A stretch of DNA of 45,815 bases from Folioceros fuciformis. Its lineage: Eukaryota; Anthocerotophyta; Anthocerotopsida; Anthocerotales. Positions 22,601 to 32,236 of the stretch are shown one piece after another; the stretch's first letter is position 1; each line of letters begins with the position of its first letter. Below the pieces are notes generated by a model. That model made no database searches and had not been told where the DNA came from. It was given only the letters and a program-made list of their open reading frames with translations. The position numbers and the translations under genes are program-made. Location of the stretch: contig JBNGIO010006249.1 in assembly GCA_049999805.1 (NCBI GenBank), forward strand, positions 408,981-454,795, in the 5' to 3' direction.

Positions 22601-23181
22601 AAAACATAGTCATTCGGTCTGACACGCGACCCTCGTAGCTCCTTGTATACCCTGACACCCTCGTGAGCCTGCCCGTACTCAACATAGGCTGCGATCATGG
22701 AAGCCCAAACAAACGTGTCAGGCGCTGCCACTTGCTGGAACACCAACCTCGCTTCCTGCAAGCTTCCTTGAGCAGCATACATCCGGATGAGGTGGTTGGC
22801 CAGAAACGTGTCGGACTCTAACCCACATTTCACAATAAGAGCATGAGCACATCGGCCCACCACCCAATCTTTCTTCTCAGTAAAGCCTTTCACCAACCGG
22901 TACAACATGGGTGCAGACCACGAGCTTCCATGTTGACTCGGTTCTCGTGATGCCTGCTCACGTAACCCATTCCATGCTCCACGATCCAAGCTGCGTGGGC
23001 GAATTTGCGTTTCTTGCCTGGCAACCGCGGAGACAGAGTTCGCTCCAAGATCCCAGCAAAAAGCGCATGCTCGCTGTGCGCTGCCGGTAAGGAAGCTCGG
23101 ATAGATGAACGAAAAGCCCTTGACACCATCGCACCTCCGGATACGCCTCATCTTCCTCTGCAGCCCTGCAGGACAAGCCAC
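19681..23181 (-). CDS. PLS-class PPR protein with DYW:KP-type deaminase domain
   Basis: Organelle RNA-editing factor, 1,166 residues, intronless. An Arg/Ser-rich start suits an organelle transit peptide. Eight P-L-S cycles follow (P motifs such as NVVTWSAMIAGY, DVVAWTTMIGGY, NVVTWTALINGY), then P2/L2/S2, E1 and E2 (about 970-1033). The DYW domain (1034-1166) is unusual: where DYW:PG proteins have PGxSWIEV this has MPARALIEV (1035-1043), close to the KPAxA of DYW:KP domains, and the protein ends DHH, not DYW. The zinc and catalytic residues are intact: HAE (1098-1100), CNDC (1126-1129) and the terminal CSC. DYW:KP domains occur in plants with U-to-C editing and have been shown to perform it, so this is a candidate reverse editing factor. 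The target transcript is unknown. Confidence 0.95.
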   Translation of the reverse strand: MACPAGLQRKMRRIRRCDGVKGFSFIYPSFLTGSAQRACAFCWDLGANSVSAVARQETQIRPRSLDRGAWNGLREQASREPSQHGSSWSAPMLYRLVKGFTEKKDWVVGRCAHALIVKCGLESDTFLANHLIRMYAAQGSLQEARLVFQQVAAPDTFVWASMIAAYVEYGQAHEGVRVYKELRGSRVRPNDYVFVAVLKACASSGDVDSGKEVHGDVMGAGMESNVFVGSALVDMYAKCSAVNEAQQVFDRISVRNVVTWSAMIAGYAQNGLAKEALQLFMDMVRSEVSPDNVTYACVLKVCGSMRDLKEGMSVHSQIVEKGLELDAVVGNSLLDMYVKCGRLDDARKIFDRCPSRDVVAWTTMIGGYGQHGLGHEALRLFWHMEEDGKTAPNNLTFATILKVCSGLGALQAGKQVHDQILKRGVESDKFVGCALVDMFAKCGSLEEARSVFDRLPIKDVITWNVIASAYLHKGLNAQALTLYTRMEQDGVEPDSATYVTVLKACSGLGENMLQEGRRIHGRILEAGIGSDVCVGNALVDMYAGSGSLLDARTVFERLLNKDVVTWNIMIGGYAKYGFAEEVLNLYARMQEAGVMSTAVTVCSILKACGTMGSLCEGRRMHAEIVDRGLDTDLFVGSALVDMFAKCGSVEESRRVFDCLPVRNVVTWNAMIAGYALNVHAQEGIELYRAMELDSLVTPEKSTFVTVLQLCGSSGAMTEGKRIHEQILKLGLETDVSVGTALIHMYGVWGNLNDARTAFNRISDKDVVVWTSIIALYAQHGLGQEALALFQSMDVAPNGVTFACILKVCASMGAIGEGKRIHIQLFKTGCEADISVGNTLVDMYAKCGRLEEAQEVFDRLSCRNVVTWTALINGYGQHNDCERAIECFQAMQAEGVEPNEATLTALLVACGHVAWVEEGQHYFTMMEELFGIVPTLEHYTCMVDLLGRAGCLDDAERLLELMPWEPDVVGWMSLLNACKCYGNVERGRTYFNRIVQLEPHQAGAYVLMSSMYAGAGRWRDAEEIEKLRRSAGACKMPARALIEVDNKVHEFLVGEKSDDISLRLKTLITQLKGEGHLPASNLVLKRISATQKEDTLCGHAEKLAIAFGLLHTPRGTPLLVTKNLKMCNDCHSVSKILSKLEQREIVVRDAHRVHHFKGGTCSCGDHH

Positions 23182-24471
23182 CAGATCCCTGCAGCCTTGA
23201 GACGAGCCTGTGCGGCCTGCACCACCTCTCCATAGGACATTTCGCTACGACACTCGCAGAGCAATTCAAGTCCCAAGCTCAGGTTTGCGTTCCATCCTTC
23301 AAGCCTGCACACGGCTGAACCAAGCTGATTTCACATTCCAACAGTGCAACACCCTCCATTCTTCGTCCTGAAATCCGGAACACGAGTCCATTTGTGTGCC
23401 TGGATACCTAGTAAAAATGCAGTGGCTTGGCAGGCTTCGTGTGCATCCTTCCTCGTGCAAATCCTTGAGGAGCAATGGCTCGTTCCATGCACAAGGATCA
23501 GTCTCCATGGGCTTCATCCCTTCCTTCCCGATGCACTTCCTTGGGATGGATTGTTCCCATCTCTTGCAAGCACATACATACATGCATCGATGAGTGTGTC
23601 GTCTCCTACGTGCTGTACACACAAGTGCTCCGTTCTCCAGTTTAAAATACAATCTCGAAGATTTTCAAATTTTACAAAAAGACCCAGAGAAGTGGGCGAG
23701 GACGTGTGGACGTTATCTGCAGCCTGTCCTACATAAACTGATGAGAGATTCAAAATCCGAGTCCGTCTTATCGACACAATCATTCCGACCTTGAGATGTG
23801 TCACAGGAAAAGACAAGCTTTTTGGTGCGGGGCCGAGGGGAAGCGAGTGCAACTCATGACGAGGCCCGTTTTATAGAAAAGAAGATGGCGGTGCGGTGGC
23901 GACGATTGTGGCGACTCATTAATGCTGTCTGACGCTGATATTTGAGACCGGAAATAAAATCCCATTCGCCTTCACACGCCCCCGCCATTTCGTGGACGGT
24001 GGGGCCTGCGACTGTCCTTTGACTTAATTCTGCCGTTAACTGCGCATTAAAACTGCAGGGCCGGCTTCCGCCTTCGCGCAGCCCTAGAGGTTCCCAAATT
24101 CCTCATCGGGAACTCGGCCTCGCCTGGGAAGCGCTAGCCCCGGTGCGTGGAGCCCGGTGCCGCATCTCGTTTCCCGCCGCAGCCGCAGGGCTATACTGGA
24201 TCGCCATCTGCGTTGCAGTGGCGCCCCCTGTGGGGCACGGCAAGGCCAGTTGCTCGGTCCCAACGCGCACTGGGCCTCCTTCCTTGTACTGGAGCGCCTG
24301 TTGCAGAGCAACAGCCAGAGGTGGCGGATGGCGGATTGGAGGAGACTGTTGCTTCACACGGCCGCTGGCTATGGCGATTGGGCCCCGCGCGTATGTGGGC
24401 ACGCCTGGTTGGTTGCCGCAGGAGATTGTGGAGGTGTGAAGTCGTTGGAGGTGGTGTGCTGAGGGGACAAA
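23182..24471. other. PPR upstream region and PSI1 upstream region
   Basis: No gene recognised. The part up to about 23,880 is probably the PPR leader and promoter; the remainder, GC-rich, lies upstream of the plus-strand PSI1-like gene. Open frames here lack recognisable domains. Confidence 0.4.
23869..23876 (-). promoter_or_regulatory. Possible TATA box of the PPR gene
   Basis: TATAAAAC on the minus strand, about 690 bp upstream of the PPR start codon. Good match to a plant TATA box, though it would imply a leader of more than 600 bases or an unseen 5' intron. Confidence 0.35.
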
Positions 24472-24711
24472 GGCAGGCTGCCGGTGGCCCTCTCGACGGA
24501 GTGTCGGACGAGCGCAGTCGTCGGGAGGCAGGGAAGGGGAGNNNNNNNNNNNNNNNNNNNNNNNNNNNNNNNNNNNNNNNNNNNNNNNNNNNNNNNNNNN
24601 NNNNNNNNNNNNNNNNNNNNNNNNNNNNNNNNNNNNNNNNNGGCAGGCTGCCGGTGGCCCTCTCGACGGAGTGTCGGACGAGCGCAGTCGTCGGGAGGCA
24701 GGGAAGGGGAG
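24472..24711 (+). repeat. Identical 70-bp flanks around a 100-N gap
   Basis: The 70 bases at 24,472-24,541 (from GGCAGGCTGC to GGGAAGGGGAG) recur without difference at 24,642-24,711, directly on the other side of N at 24,542-24,641. This is what two overlapping contig ends joined by a placeholder gap look like. A true tandem repeat is possible but less likely. Confidence 0.85.
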
Positions 24712-24739
24712 GGGAGGGGAGGGGAGGGAAGGGAAGGGA
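24701..24739 (+). repeat. GGGGA/GGGAA run, potential G-quadruplex
   Basis: Consecutive G3-G4 blocks separated by one or two A, a classical quadruplex pattern, next to the gap and about 430 bp before the PSI1-like start codon. It may have caused the assembly break. Confidence 0.6.
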
Positions 24740-25153
24740 CGCGTTTTGCGGAAGGGAAGGAAGGGATGTTAACTATGGTGTGTGGAATGGCCCGGAGCTG
24801 TGATTTGTATGCGTTTGAGAAGAATTTGGCAATTCTGAGCTCGTTCGAGGGGGTGATGAGAGAGTGAGCGCCTCCCTGATGCCAGAGTAGATGGAGATGC
24901 GGTGGAAGGAGGCGGGGAGGTGATTTGGTTTTGCCTGGCCTGGGATGTTGCATGGATCTGGAAGAATGGGAGAAGCGAGCAGAGGAGGGAGGAAATTGGT
25001 GGACGACAGGGTGCTGGCGGTTGAGCGTTTTCTCGCTTCCGGCCTCCGAGTTTCAGGGGAGGGAACGGGAGCGGGGAGTTGGTGATTTGGGACTGCCGAT
25101 CACTTGCATGCGGTTGAAAGTAGCGGTGGGAGATCGTGGTAGAGGGTAGGAGA

Positions 25154-26950
25154 ATGGGAGGACATGTCAGCTCCATTAAAGGGAAGCTTAGAGATTCTAA
25201 TAGGAGAGGCAGCAGAGCTCCGAAGTTGAAGATCGGAATTCTGGCTTTCGAGGTGGCGAATGTCATGTCTAAGGCTATGCAGCTGTGGCAATCCTTGAGT
25301 GAGCTGGAGATTCTCCGGCTTCGGACGGAGGTGATTAAGGCGGAAGGCGTGTTGAATCTGGTGTCGGATAACGAAGCGCTGCTTCTCAGCCTCGCTTGTG
25401 AGGAGAAGTTGCAGGATTTGACTGCCGTGGCCGCCGCGGTTGCGCGGCTCGGGGGACGCTGCCAGGATGCCGTGCTGCGGGGCTTTGAGCATATATTTAA
25501 TGACATGATGACGCAGACGATCGATGTGAGGTCGTGGGAGTTTTCCGGGAAGGAGATGGATTCGAAGATGAAGAAAATGGAGCGGTGCGTCATCTCTACC
25601 ACGTCCTTGTATCAGGAGCTGGAAGCTATGGCAAATTTGGAGCAGACGCTGAAGCGGATGCTAGACGACGAGGCCAACACGCCGAAGGATGTGCTCGCGG
25701 GCATGCAGCAGAAGTCTGGGTGGCAGCGGCAGGAGGTGAAGTACCTGAGGGACTTGTCGCTCTGGAACCGCACCTATGACAAGGTTGTGCGGCTTTTGGC
25801 CAGGACAGTGTGTACTATACATGGACGGATTGTGACGGTGTTTGGCTCACCTATGCTCGGCTTGCCTCAATTCCCCCCGCGACCGGTCAGCAATGGGGAT
25901 TTGAGGCATGGCTTGTTCCCCCAGCCTTCCTATCTCAGTTCTGACGGCACTCACCTGTCTGGCCGAGACGTCCATCTCTCCGACTCTCGTTCCACCTCTC
26001 CCACCCCAAACAGCTCCCGCTCTTATGGAATGGCTATTGAGCTGTCGAGCTCCCCACCCCCTTTCTGTTCCATGCAGGAGAGGGACAGTGGTTCTCTGGC
26101 TGCTAGGGTTTCCACGGAAGTCCGGCCTACCTTTTACCAAAATGAACTTAGTTCAGGCCCTCAAATCACTCAGCATAGGAACTCCATCTCTTCCTCTCCC
26201 AGTTATCAAAATTCCCTTCTCTCCCACTCTCTTGTCTCCTCTGCAAATTCAAGGGTGCATGGAGAGATCTCTCGAGTTAGCGGCTTCTATCAAGGTATTT
26301 CCAGTCCAACAACTGCTCATTCTCATTCTCTTCATCCAGGTGCTCAGTACGGTGGTCGGCATTCTTCGGCTGGTCAGAACGTCCGCAATCATGGCATGAT
26401 GATGTTTCACCCGAAACATCGCATACGAAATGCTCCTTCATCGACGTTAGGAGGGTGTGCCCTTGCTCTCCACTATGCCAATGTGATCATCATCATCGAG
26501 AAGATGGTGCGTTTTCCGCACCTGATTGTACAGGATGCCAGGGATGACTTATATCAGATGCTGCCCAACAGCGTGCGAACGGCTCTGAGGTCGAGGCTAA
26601 GGGCTATAATGAGGTGTTATGACTCAACGAGGTATGATACTGGAATTGCTACTGATTGGAAGAGTGCCCTGGAGACCATTCTGGCCTGGCTGGCGCCCCT
26701 TGCACACAACATGATTCGGTGGCAATCGGAGCACAATTTTGAGCAACAACAGATGGTTGCCAGGACAAACGTGTTGTTACTTCAGACCCTCTACTTCGCA
26801 GATCAGACGAAGGCCGAGGCAGCTATAACGGAGCTGCTTGTAGGGTTGAATTATGTATATGGCCATGAGCAGGAAACAAGGGCAGCTGCAGCTGTGTTGG
26901 AGTACTCCAACCACGAGGAATACGACGAGTATCTTGATTGGCGTTTTTAA
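25154..26950 (+). CDS. PSI1: PSI1-like protein (DUF3475 and DUF668)
   Basis: Plant-specific growth regulator of the PSK SIMULATOR 1 family, thought to act at the plasma membrane and nucleus. The CDS is intronless and 598 residues long from the ATG at 25,154. I chose this start because it gives MGGHVSS, an N-myristoylation-type start with Gly2 as in PSI1 proteins. DUF3475 lies at about residues 28-85 (GILAFEVANVMSKAMQLWQSL). A Ser-rich, low-complexity middle (about 240-430) separates it from DUF668 (about 432-520; TLGGCALALHYANVIIIIEKM and LPNSVRTALRSRLR). The end EEYDEYLDWRF is clean. Arabidopsis members have many introns, so the intronless structure here is notable. The family assignment is strong; the closest Arabidopsis member is not determined. 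Confidence 0.9.
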   Translation: MGGHVSSIKGKLRDSNRRGSRAPKLKIGILAFEVANVMSKAMQLWQSLSELEILRLRTEVIKAEGVLNLVSDNEALLLSLACEEKLQDLTAVAAAVARLGGRCQDAVLRGFEHIFNDMMTQTIDVRSWEFSGKEMDSKMKKMERCVISTTSLYQELEAMANLEQTLKRMLDDEANTPKDVLAGMQQKSGWQRQEVKYLRDLSLWNRTYDKVVRLLARTVCTIHGRIVTVFGSPMLGLPQFPPRPVSNGDLRHGLFPQPSYLSSDGTHLSGRDVHLSDSRSTSPTPNSSRSYGMAIELSSSPPPFCSMQERDSGSLAARVSTEVRPTFYQNELSSGPQITQHRNSISSSPSYQNSLLSHSLVSSANSRVHGEISRVSGFYQGISSPTTAHSHSLHPGAQYGGRHSSAGQNVRNHGMMMFHPKHRIRNAPSSTLGGCALALHYANVIIIIEKMVRFPHLIVQDARDDLYQMLPNSVRTALRSRLRAIMRCYDSTRYDTGIATDWKSALETILAWLAPLAHNMIRWQSEHNFEQQQMVARTNVLLLQTLYFADQTKAEAAITELLVGLNYVYGHEQETRAAAAVLEYSNHEEYDEYLDWRF

Positions 26951-28512
26951 GTTGGCTCTCAAAATGGCCGGCTGTCTTATACTCGATCCGCATCTGTCAC
27001 GCACATCCAGTTGTTTGTGGCATCCGAGGGTATGCTTCCAGCTGTGTGTTGCGTTGTGGATGGCCTGCTCCCCAGGACCCTGATCCGACAAACTGTGCGA
27101 GGGGAACCTGAAATTCCCGACTGACGATCGGGGAATCGGTAATTTAATGAGTCAGGAGATTCCTGGTTTTGTAGATACCACGACAGAGCTCTCATTGGGC
27201 ATGAGTCTCTTTGCGGCATGGCAAGGAGAACGTCATGATAACCAGGCCATCGCCGCCAACTCTGACATTCTTTCAGGAACTATTCTTCCGCTGCAAGATA
27301 GAGATGACAAGCAGACAACGCCTTTGTCTAACTTATTCGATGAGTACTTCATTCTCGGCTTTCGCACACATTGGATCTGGTAACTTGTAAAGTAAGTCGT
27401 TGTTGTAATCCTCAATTGTTTGTCCACTGTGTGCTTTCGTGAGGACAGAAAATAAAGTAATTGTATTCCAAGGACGGCAGCTTTGTCCTCGTCTCCCGAG
27501 ACAAAGTGGTTGTGGGTTCCAATACCGGAGGGGGAGCCTCCTTCGTCCGTAAGACCTTCGTTGCATGCGTACTGGACTTCCCACATCCAACTGTTTCCTT
27601 GGTTCTGTTTCACAGGTGTGTCAGCTGTCTTTCTCTTGCGTCACTTGCATGTACATACATACATCTGTGTATTGTTCCCATCGTCGCGTCCTTTACCTAC
27701 CCGTGTACTGTATATTGTTCTTCTGTCGTCCACACGATCTCTGAGAAGTGCGCGCTCCCGGACAAACAGCCGTGTCCCTTGTCAGGTCTCTCTGTCAGCT
27801 GTCTCGCACTGGTTTCTCATTATTTGAAGGTTCCGTGGTCGACGCTCTCGGTGGCAACAGCATCAACAATTTTATTTATGGCACATGGTTTTGTTCGCCG
27901 TTACCTATGACTTGATGAGCCCGTTTCTCTTTTGTTAAAAGTGAAAAATAACCACTTGAACTTTTCCCCCTTTGCCTTTAGTTTCTCTCCAGTAAAAATC
28001 GTCACAAATGGGCGAAAACATGCATTGCACGAACGAAAATCAAGCATCTCACCAACAGAGGTACGCAACCTCCTCCCACTCGTTGCGGGATCGTGGACGA
28101 CCTATCTGGCGTGCACGCCATGTCGCAAGGCTCGTCGGAACGGCTGAGGGCCACACCCAGCTGGCGTTGCCGGTGCGCAATATTCAATGGCAACTTTTCC
28201 AAGAGTAGTCTAAAAAAGTTTACAAGTTGCCGCAGGCGACTGGAGCTCTCTTGTGTGGAAGGATTGGAGCAGAGGGCACAACTTGAGCAACTCACTGCTG
28301 CAAAACTACTCTGTACATCAAGTCGTCCAAGGCTGTGTCTGGAACAACCATAGGTCTGAACAAACATAACTTGGATTCCAGAAGGTTCTTAGGACACGAG
28401 AAGGCAAACCTAGACTGCGAAAAAACATCTAGGGAAATGGCATCTCAGACTTCACAAGGTCCGATCAACACTAATGTCCACAAGCAGCAGTCGTAGATGA
28501 ATCAAGACATAG
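26951..28512. other. PSI1 3' region and intergenic DNA
   Basis: Holds an AATAAA-type signal at about 27,449-27,454, about 500 bp after the PSI1 stop, plausible for polyadenylation. Beyond it I see only short frames of no recognisable family up to the duplication near 28,513. Confidence 0.4.
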
Positions 28513-28885
28513 GAGGGGTCACATCATGCCGTACGTGCCTCAGCTCTGCACCAAGCACTGCACACATCGGACATAAGCTTGTGCTTCCTCTCTGCCCTCG
28601 CCTCACATTTACCCGGCCCGAGCTCTCTGTCTTTTTGCCAAGAACACCTCATTCTGCTCAAGAAAGCGATGGCACGCATCCGTTGATGCCCCTTTCTCCG
28701 ATCACGTATCCCAACCTCTGACATCTGACGAGGAGCAGGCATACATGGATCATGCCTCACGAGGGGCCACATCCTGCTCTACGGGCCTCTGCACCAAGCG
28801 TTGCAGATCGGACATAGTCTTGTGCTCCCTCTTGGCCTTCTCTTCGTAATGTACACGGCCAGGGCTCGCTTGTCTTTTGCACGGT
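28513..28885 (+). repeat. Imperfect 125-bp direct duplication
   Basis: The segment 28,513-28,640 is repeated imperfectly at 28,760-28,885. Shared blocks in order are GAGGGGYCACATC, CTCTGCACCAAGC, ATCGGACATA, CTTGTGCTYCCTCT and CTTTTTGCC/CTTTTGCA. The copies differ by many substitutions and small indels. They lie just upstream of the proteasome gene, the second copy about 155 bp before its start codon, so promoter elements may be duplicated. Confidence 0.75.
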
Positions 28886-29039
28886 GAACCTAACTGGTTG
28901 TGTCGATTTCTCAAAACAAACCCTCCTCTCAGTGAAATTAGGTTTACATACCGTAGGTAGGTAGGCACTGAAAAACGAGCGTCTCCGGAAGCTAGAAGAA
29001 CTAAGCAAGGCAATAACAGGGCCACTCTGGTGTGTTGTG

Positions 29040-30081
29040 ATGGCGCGTTATGACAGAGCCATCACGGTATTTTCTCCAGATGGCCATCTCTTCCAGGTGG
29101 AGTACGCTCTGGAGGCAGTGCGAAAGGGAAACGCGGCTGTGGGAGTGCGGGGCACTGACATAATCGTTCTAGGGGTGGAAAAGAAGTCCACTGCCAAGCT
29201 GCAGGATGCCAGGTTATGGCTGCTTGTGTGATCGGTTCCATAGCTTGCGTTACGAACTGCCGTCTTTGAGGGCTACCTTGGAGCGTTGTTGAGCTGAGCT
29301 GACGTGATTTGCAGGGCAACGGCGTGCGCTCATGAGCTGGTCTCTGATGACCTAATTGTTGCTGATCTTCAGGACTGTTCGGAAAATTCTGAGACTTGAT
29401 GAGCACATTTCACTAGCATTTGCTGGATTGACAGCAGACGCTCGTGTTCTGGTAAATAGGGCTCGTGTTGAGTGCCAAAGCCACAGACTGACAGTTGAAG
29501 ACCCGGTGACAGTGGAGTATATCACTCGCTTCATTGCAGGTTTGCAGCAGAAGTACACTCAGAGCGGAGGTGTGCGGCCTTTTGGAATTTCCACCTTGAT
29601 TGTTGGATTTGACCCATACACCAAAGTGCCCTCCCTCTACCAGACAGATCCGTCTGGGACGTTTTCCGCATGGAAGGCTAATGCCACGGGTAGGAACTCT
29701 AACTCGGTGCGGGAATTTCTGGAGAAGAACTACACAGAGACATCAGGGGCTGAAACTGTGAAACTGGCTGTTCGAGCTCTTCTCGAGGTAATGTAGGGCA
29801 AGTGTGTGGAGGAGTGATCTGTTTGCAAGTGTTGATAACGTGGGTCGGTAAGGGTACTCTGCACAGGGCAGTACACATCATCATGTTCCTCATGCTTAAC
29901 CGTTATGCGCTCTATACAGGTCGTGGAAAGTGGCGGGAAGAACATAGAGATTGCCGTGATGACCAAGGAGACAGGTTTGCGGCTGCTTGAAGAGTCTGAG
30001 ATCGAAGAGATAGTCGCTGGAATAGAGGCAGAGAAAGCAGCTGCTGAGGCTGCAAAGAAGGGTCCACCTAAAGATACTTAA
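29040..30081 (+). CDS. PAD1: 20S proteasome alpha subunit (PAD/PSMA7, alpha-4)
   Basis: Structural alpha-ring subunit of the 20S proteasome, in cytosol and nucleus. Exons 29040-29212, 29373-29787 and 29920-30081 give 249 residues, the usual length. The N-terminal alpha signature is intact ([24 protein letters not shown] across residues 4-27), followed by [10 protein letters not shown]. Later family text includes [35 protein letters not shown] and a Lys/Ala-rich end KGPPKDT. Both introns are GT-AG and close in frame. The start is the ATG at 29,040, the family's conserved MARYDRA. Nothing suggests inactivation. Assignment to the PAD/PSMA7 subtype rests on the characteristic N- and C-termini. 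Confidence 0.96.
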
Positions 30082-30790
30082 CTCCTTCCTTGTCCCTCTA
30101 GCCTACCACTCAAGCTTGCTCCTGATGGACATCCCAGATTTGGAAGTCTCTCTTTAGTTAATCGAGGACCCTTTCTCAAATCCAGATTCAGGCCCAAGCT
30201 ACTCAGATGCAGATGGGGATTCAAGCTACTGTACTCTGTCTCTCACTGCGAAGCTATGTCATGCAGGTCCAACCCTGTAGAGTAGAGTGCAAGGGCATGT
30301 TTATCCTCGCACTCAAACCACAACTCGCCCGTCACAAACGTCATGCGCTGCTGAGCATCTGTGCCTCGGTCGCGTAATAGTGATACTTAAGGGATGGCGG
30401 GAAACTTGGAACTCAAGCTTCAATAGTTTTCATATTCGGTGTCCAAACTTCTTTTCTAGTTTTTTATTTACAAAAGAAAATCAATGTCCGTATCGACCCT
30501 AACAAATCAAGTGGACCTTATGACTGTGCACTAAGAAATACCGATACCGACACTTCCGTATAGCATACGGTCCTATATTTTTAATTAGCATACAGTCTCG
30601 TTTTTGAACCCAATGGACATAGCTTATCCGCAGGTTATCACTCGAACATAGACTTTTTGGTATGTCCATCATAGCATTCCGATCTAGCCAATCACTCCAT
30701 AAAAGACCTTTTTTTTACCTTTGCCTTCTTAACACACCGCCCAACACATTACACTTTTTTTCAAAAAGATCTGGTTATGGTTTTTAGGGT
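30082..30790. other. Intergenic DNA after the proteasome gene
   Basis: Presumably starts with the PAD 3' UTR. The rest is AT-rich with no gene recognised; a pair of AGCATAC(G/A)GTC motifs occurs near 30,562 and 30,588. Confidence 0.4.
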
Positions 30791-31110
30791 TTGAGGTACA
30801 AGGTGGACCGAAGTTCATTCTCCTTCCAAGCAAAGTTCGTAGCTAGCCAAGTCATCTCCTTTGAGGCACAAGGTGGAACCAAGTTCATTCTCCAACCAGG
30901 CAAAGTTCGTAGCTAGCCAAGTCATCTCCTTTGAGGCACAAGTTGGAACCAAGTTCATTCTTCTTTAAGGCAAGGTTCGTAACTAGCCAAGTCATCTCCT
31001 TTGAGACACAAGGTGGAACCAAGTCCATTCTTCTTTAAAGCAAGGTTCGTAGGTGGAACCAAGTCCATTCTTCTTTAAAGCAAGGTTCGTAGCTAGCCAA
31101 TTCATCTCCT
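30791..31110 (+). repeat. 70-bp tandem array with nested 40-bp duplication
   Basis: Units starting TTGAGGYACAAGGTGGAACC recur at 30,791, 30,861, 30,931 and 31,001, a strict period of 70 bp. Each contains AAGTTCATTCT, CAAAGTTCGT or CAAGGTTCGT, AGCTAGCCAA and TCATCTCC. In the last unit a 40-bp part (31,011-31,050) is duplicated exactly at 31,051-31,090. No coding potential is apparent. Confidence 0.95.
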
Positions 31111-32054
31111 TCGACGCAACTATTGTGTTGCAACACCTTCAGCTATAGAGAGGTAGGGCGAACGAAACCATATAGTATGGCTAATAGAACCATATATTCT
31201 AAGTCACAGAGCAACATGACCCCAGAACAGTTTGTGAACAACATCACAGACTCTACATGACTTTACAAAGAGCACAAATGTCATTCCATGGCCATGGAGT
31301 GGCCTCCTCCTCCGTTAATGGCTGCAAGGACACCTCCAATGGCCCCATTTTGCTCCTACACTACAATATATCTAGTCATGTGCACTGCAATGTCCAAACA
31401 ATTCCAGAAAGCCTGTACCAAGGGAATCCGCACCCTAAACCTAAAGGGCTACGTGCATCCTGAAATCTACAATGCAAATAGTAAGGCAACTTGCATATGC
31501 AATCCTCACATATATGTTGCACTTGTTCTTTATAACTACACAGTGCAAGGCCATTTAACAATCTGGACTTGCCATCTGCAAGAAAATCCACAACTAGGGT
31601 CAGCACTTGCATACCACTTTTGCAACCTATAAGGCCATTTACAAGCTCAATTGCACAGCACCCTTAGTTGAAATCAAACCCTCCAATCCCTCCCTACAGC
31701 TGCTCACCCTAGGGTATGAGAGAGTGACACCCACAACAATTTATAATTTGCAAGGCAATATGAGGACAAGTTGCATGGCAAATTTGCAAGGACACTTTGC
31801 GAGACCCCTAGGCTGCATAGACACCTACAAGGCACTATCCATGGGCTATCTACAACATAGTGTACCTAGACAATCTCCAATCCATTGTGCAGAGACAATA
31901 TGCAAGGTCATCACATTCCACAGGAACAATCTACTCATTCAATGCAGTTTCTTGGGACAATCTGCACGTTCACTGCTCTCTATAGACTCAATCTACAAGG
32001 GCAAAGCAGTTCGCAACCTAGAACTGTTTACACGAAATTGAAAATACTGAATAC

Positions 32055-32079
32055 ATAAATAAATAAATAAATAAATAAA
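32055..32079 (+). repeat. AAAT microsatellite
   Basis: About six perfect TAAA units in an AT-rich stretch about 430 bp upstream of the DCAF4-like gene. Confidence 0.9.
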
Positions 32080-32220
32080 GTGTAAAATATTAAATATATA
32101 GAATTTCTTTAAAAAACAGAATTTAAAGTATAAGTGGGTGTGAATGGAATGGCATGGCTCGGAGGACGCGAACGGCGAAAGCAGGAATGAGAAGGGACGG
32201 AGGATAACGTCCGAGGCATG

Positions 32221-32236
32221 TACTGTACGTACAGTA
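32221..32236. repeat. Perfect 16-bp palindrome with GTAC cores
   Basis: TACTGTACGTACAGTA is fully self-complementary and holds two GTAC cores, the motif recognised by SBP/SPL-type factors. It lies about 255 bp before the annotated DCAF4-like start. A regulatory role is only a guess. Confidence 0.5.

Noticed and set aside
24147-24803. 218-residue frame spanning the gap before PSI1
   Set aside because: It crosses the N block and the duplicated flanks and shows no domain.
30791-31110. CRISPR-like regular repeats
   Set aside because: Units are contiguous with no unique spacers, and the window is eukaryotic.
31431-31443. Interstitial telomere repeat
   Set aside because: Less than two full units; chance is enough to explain it.
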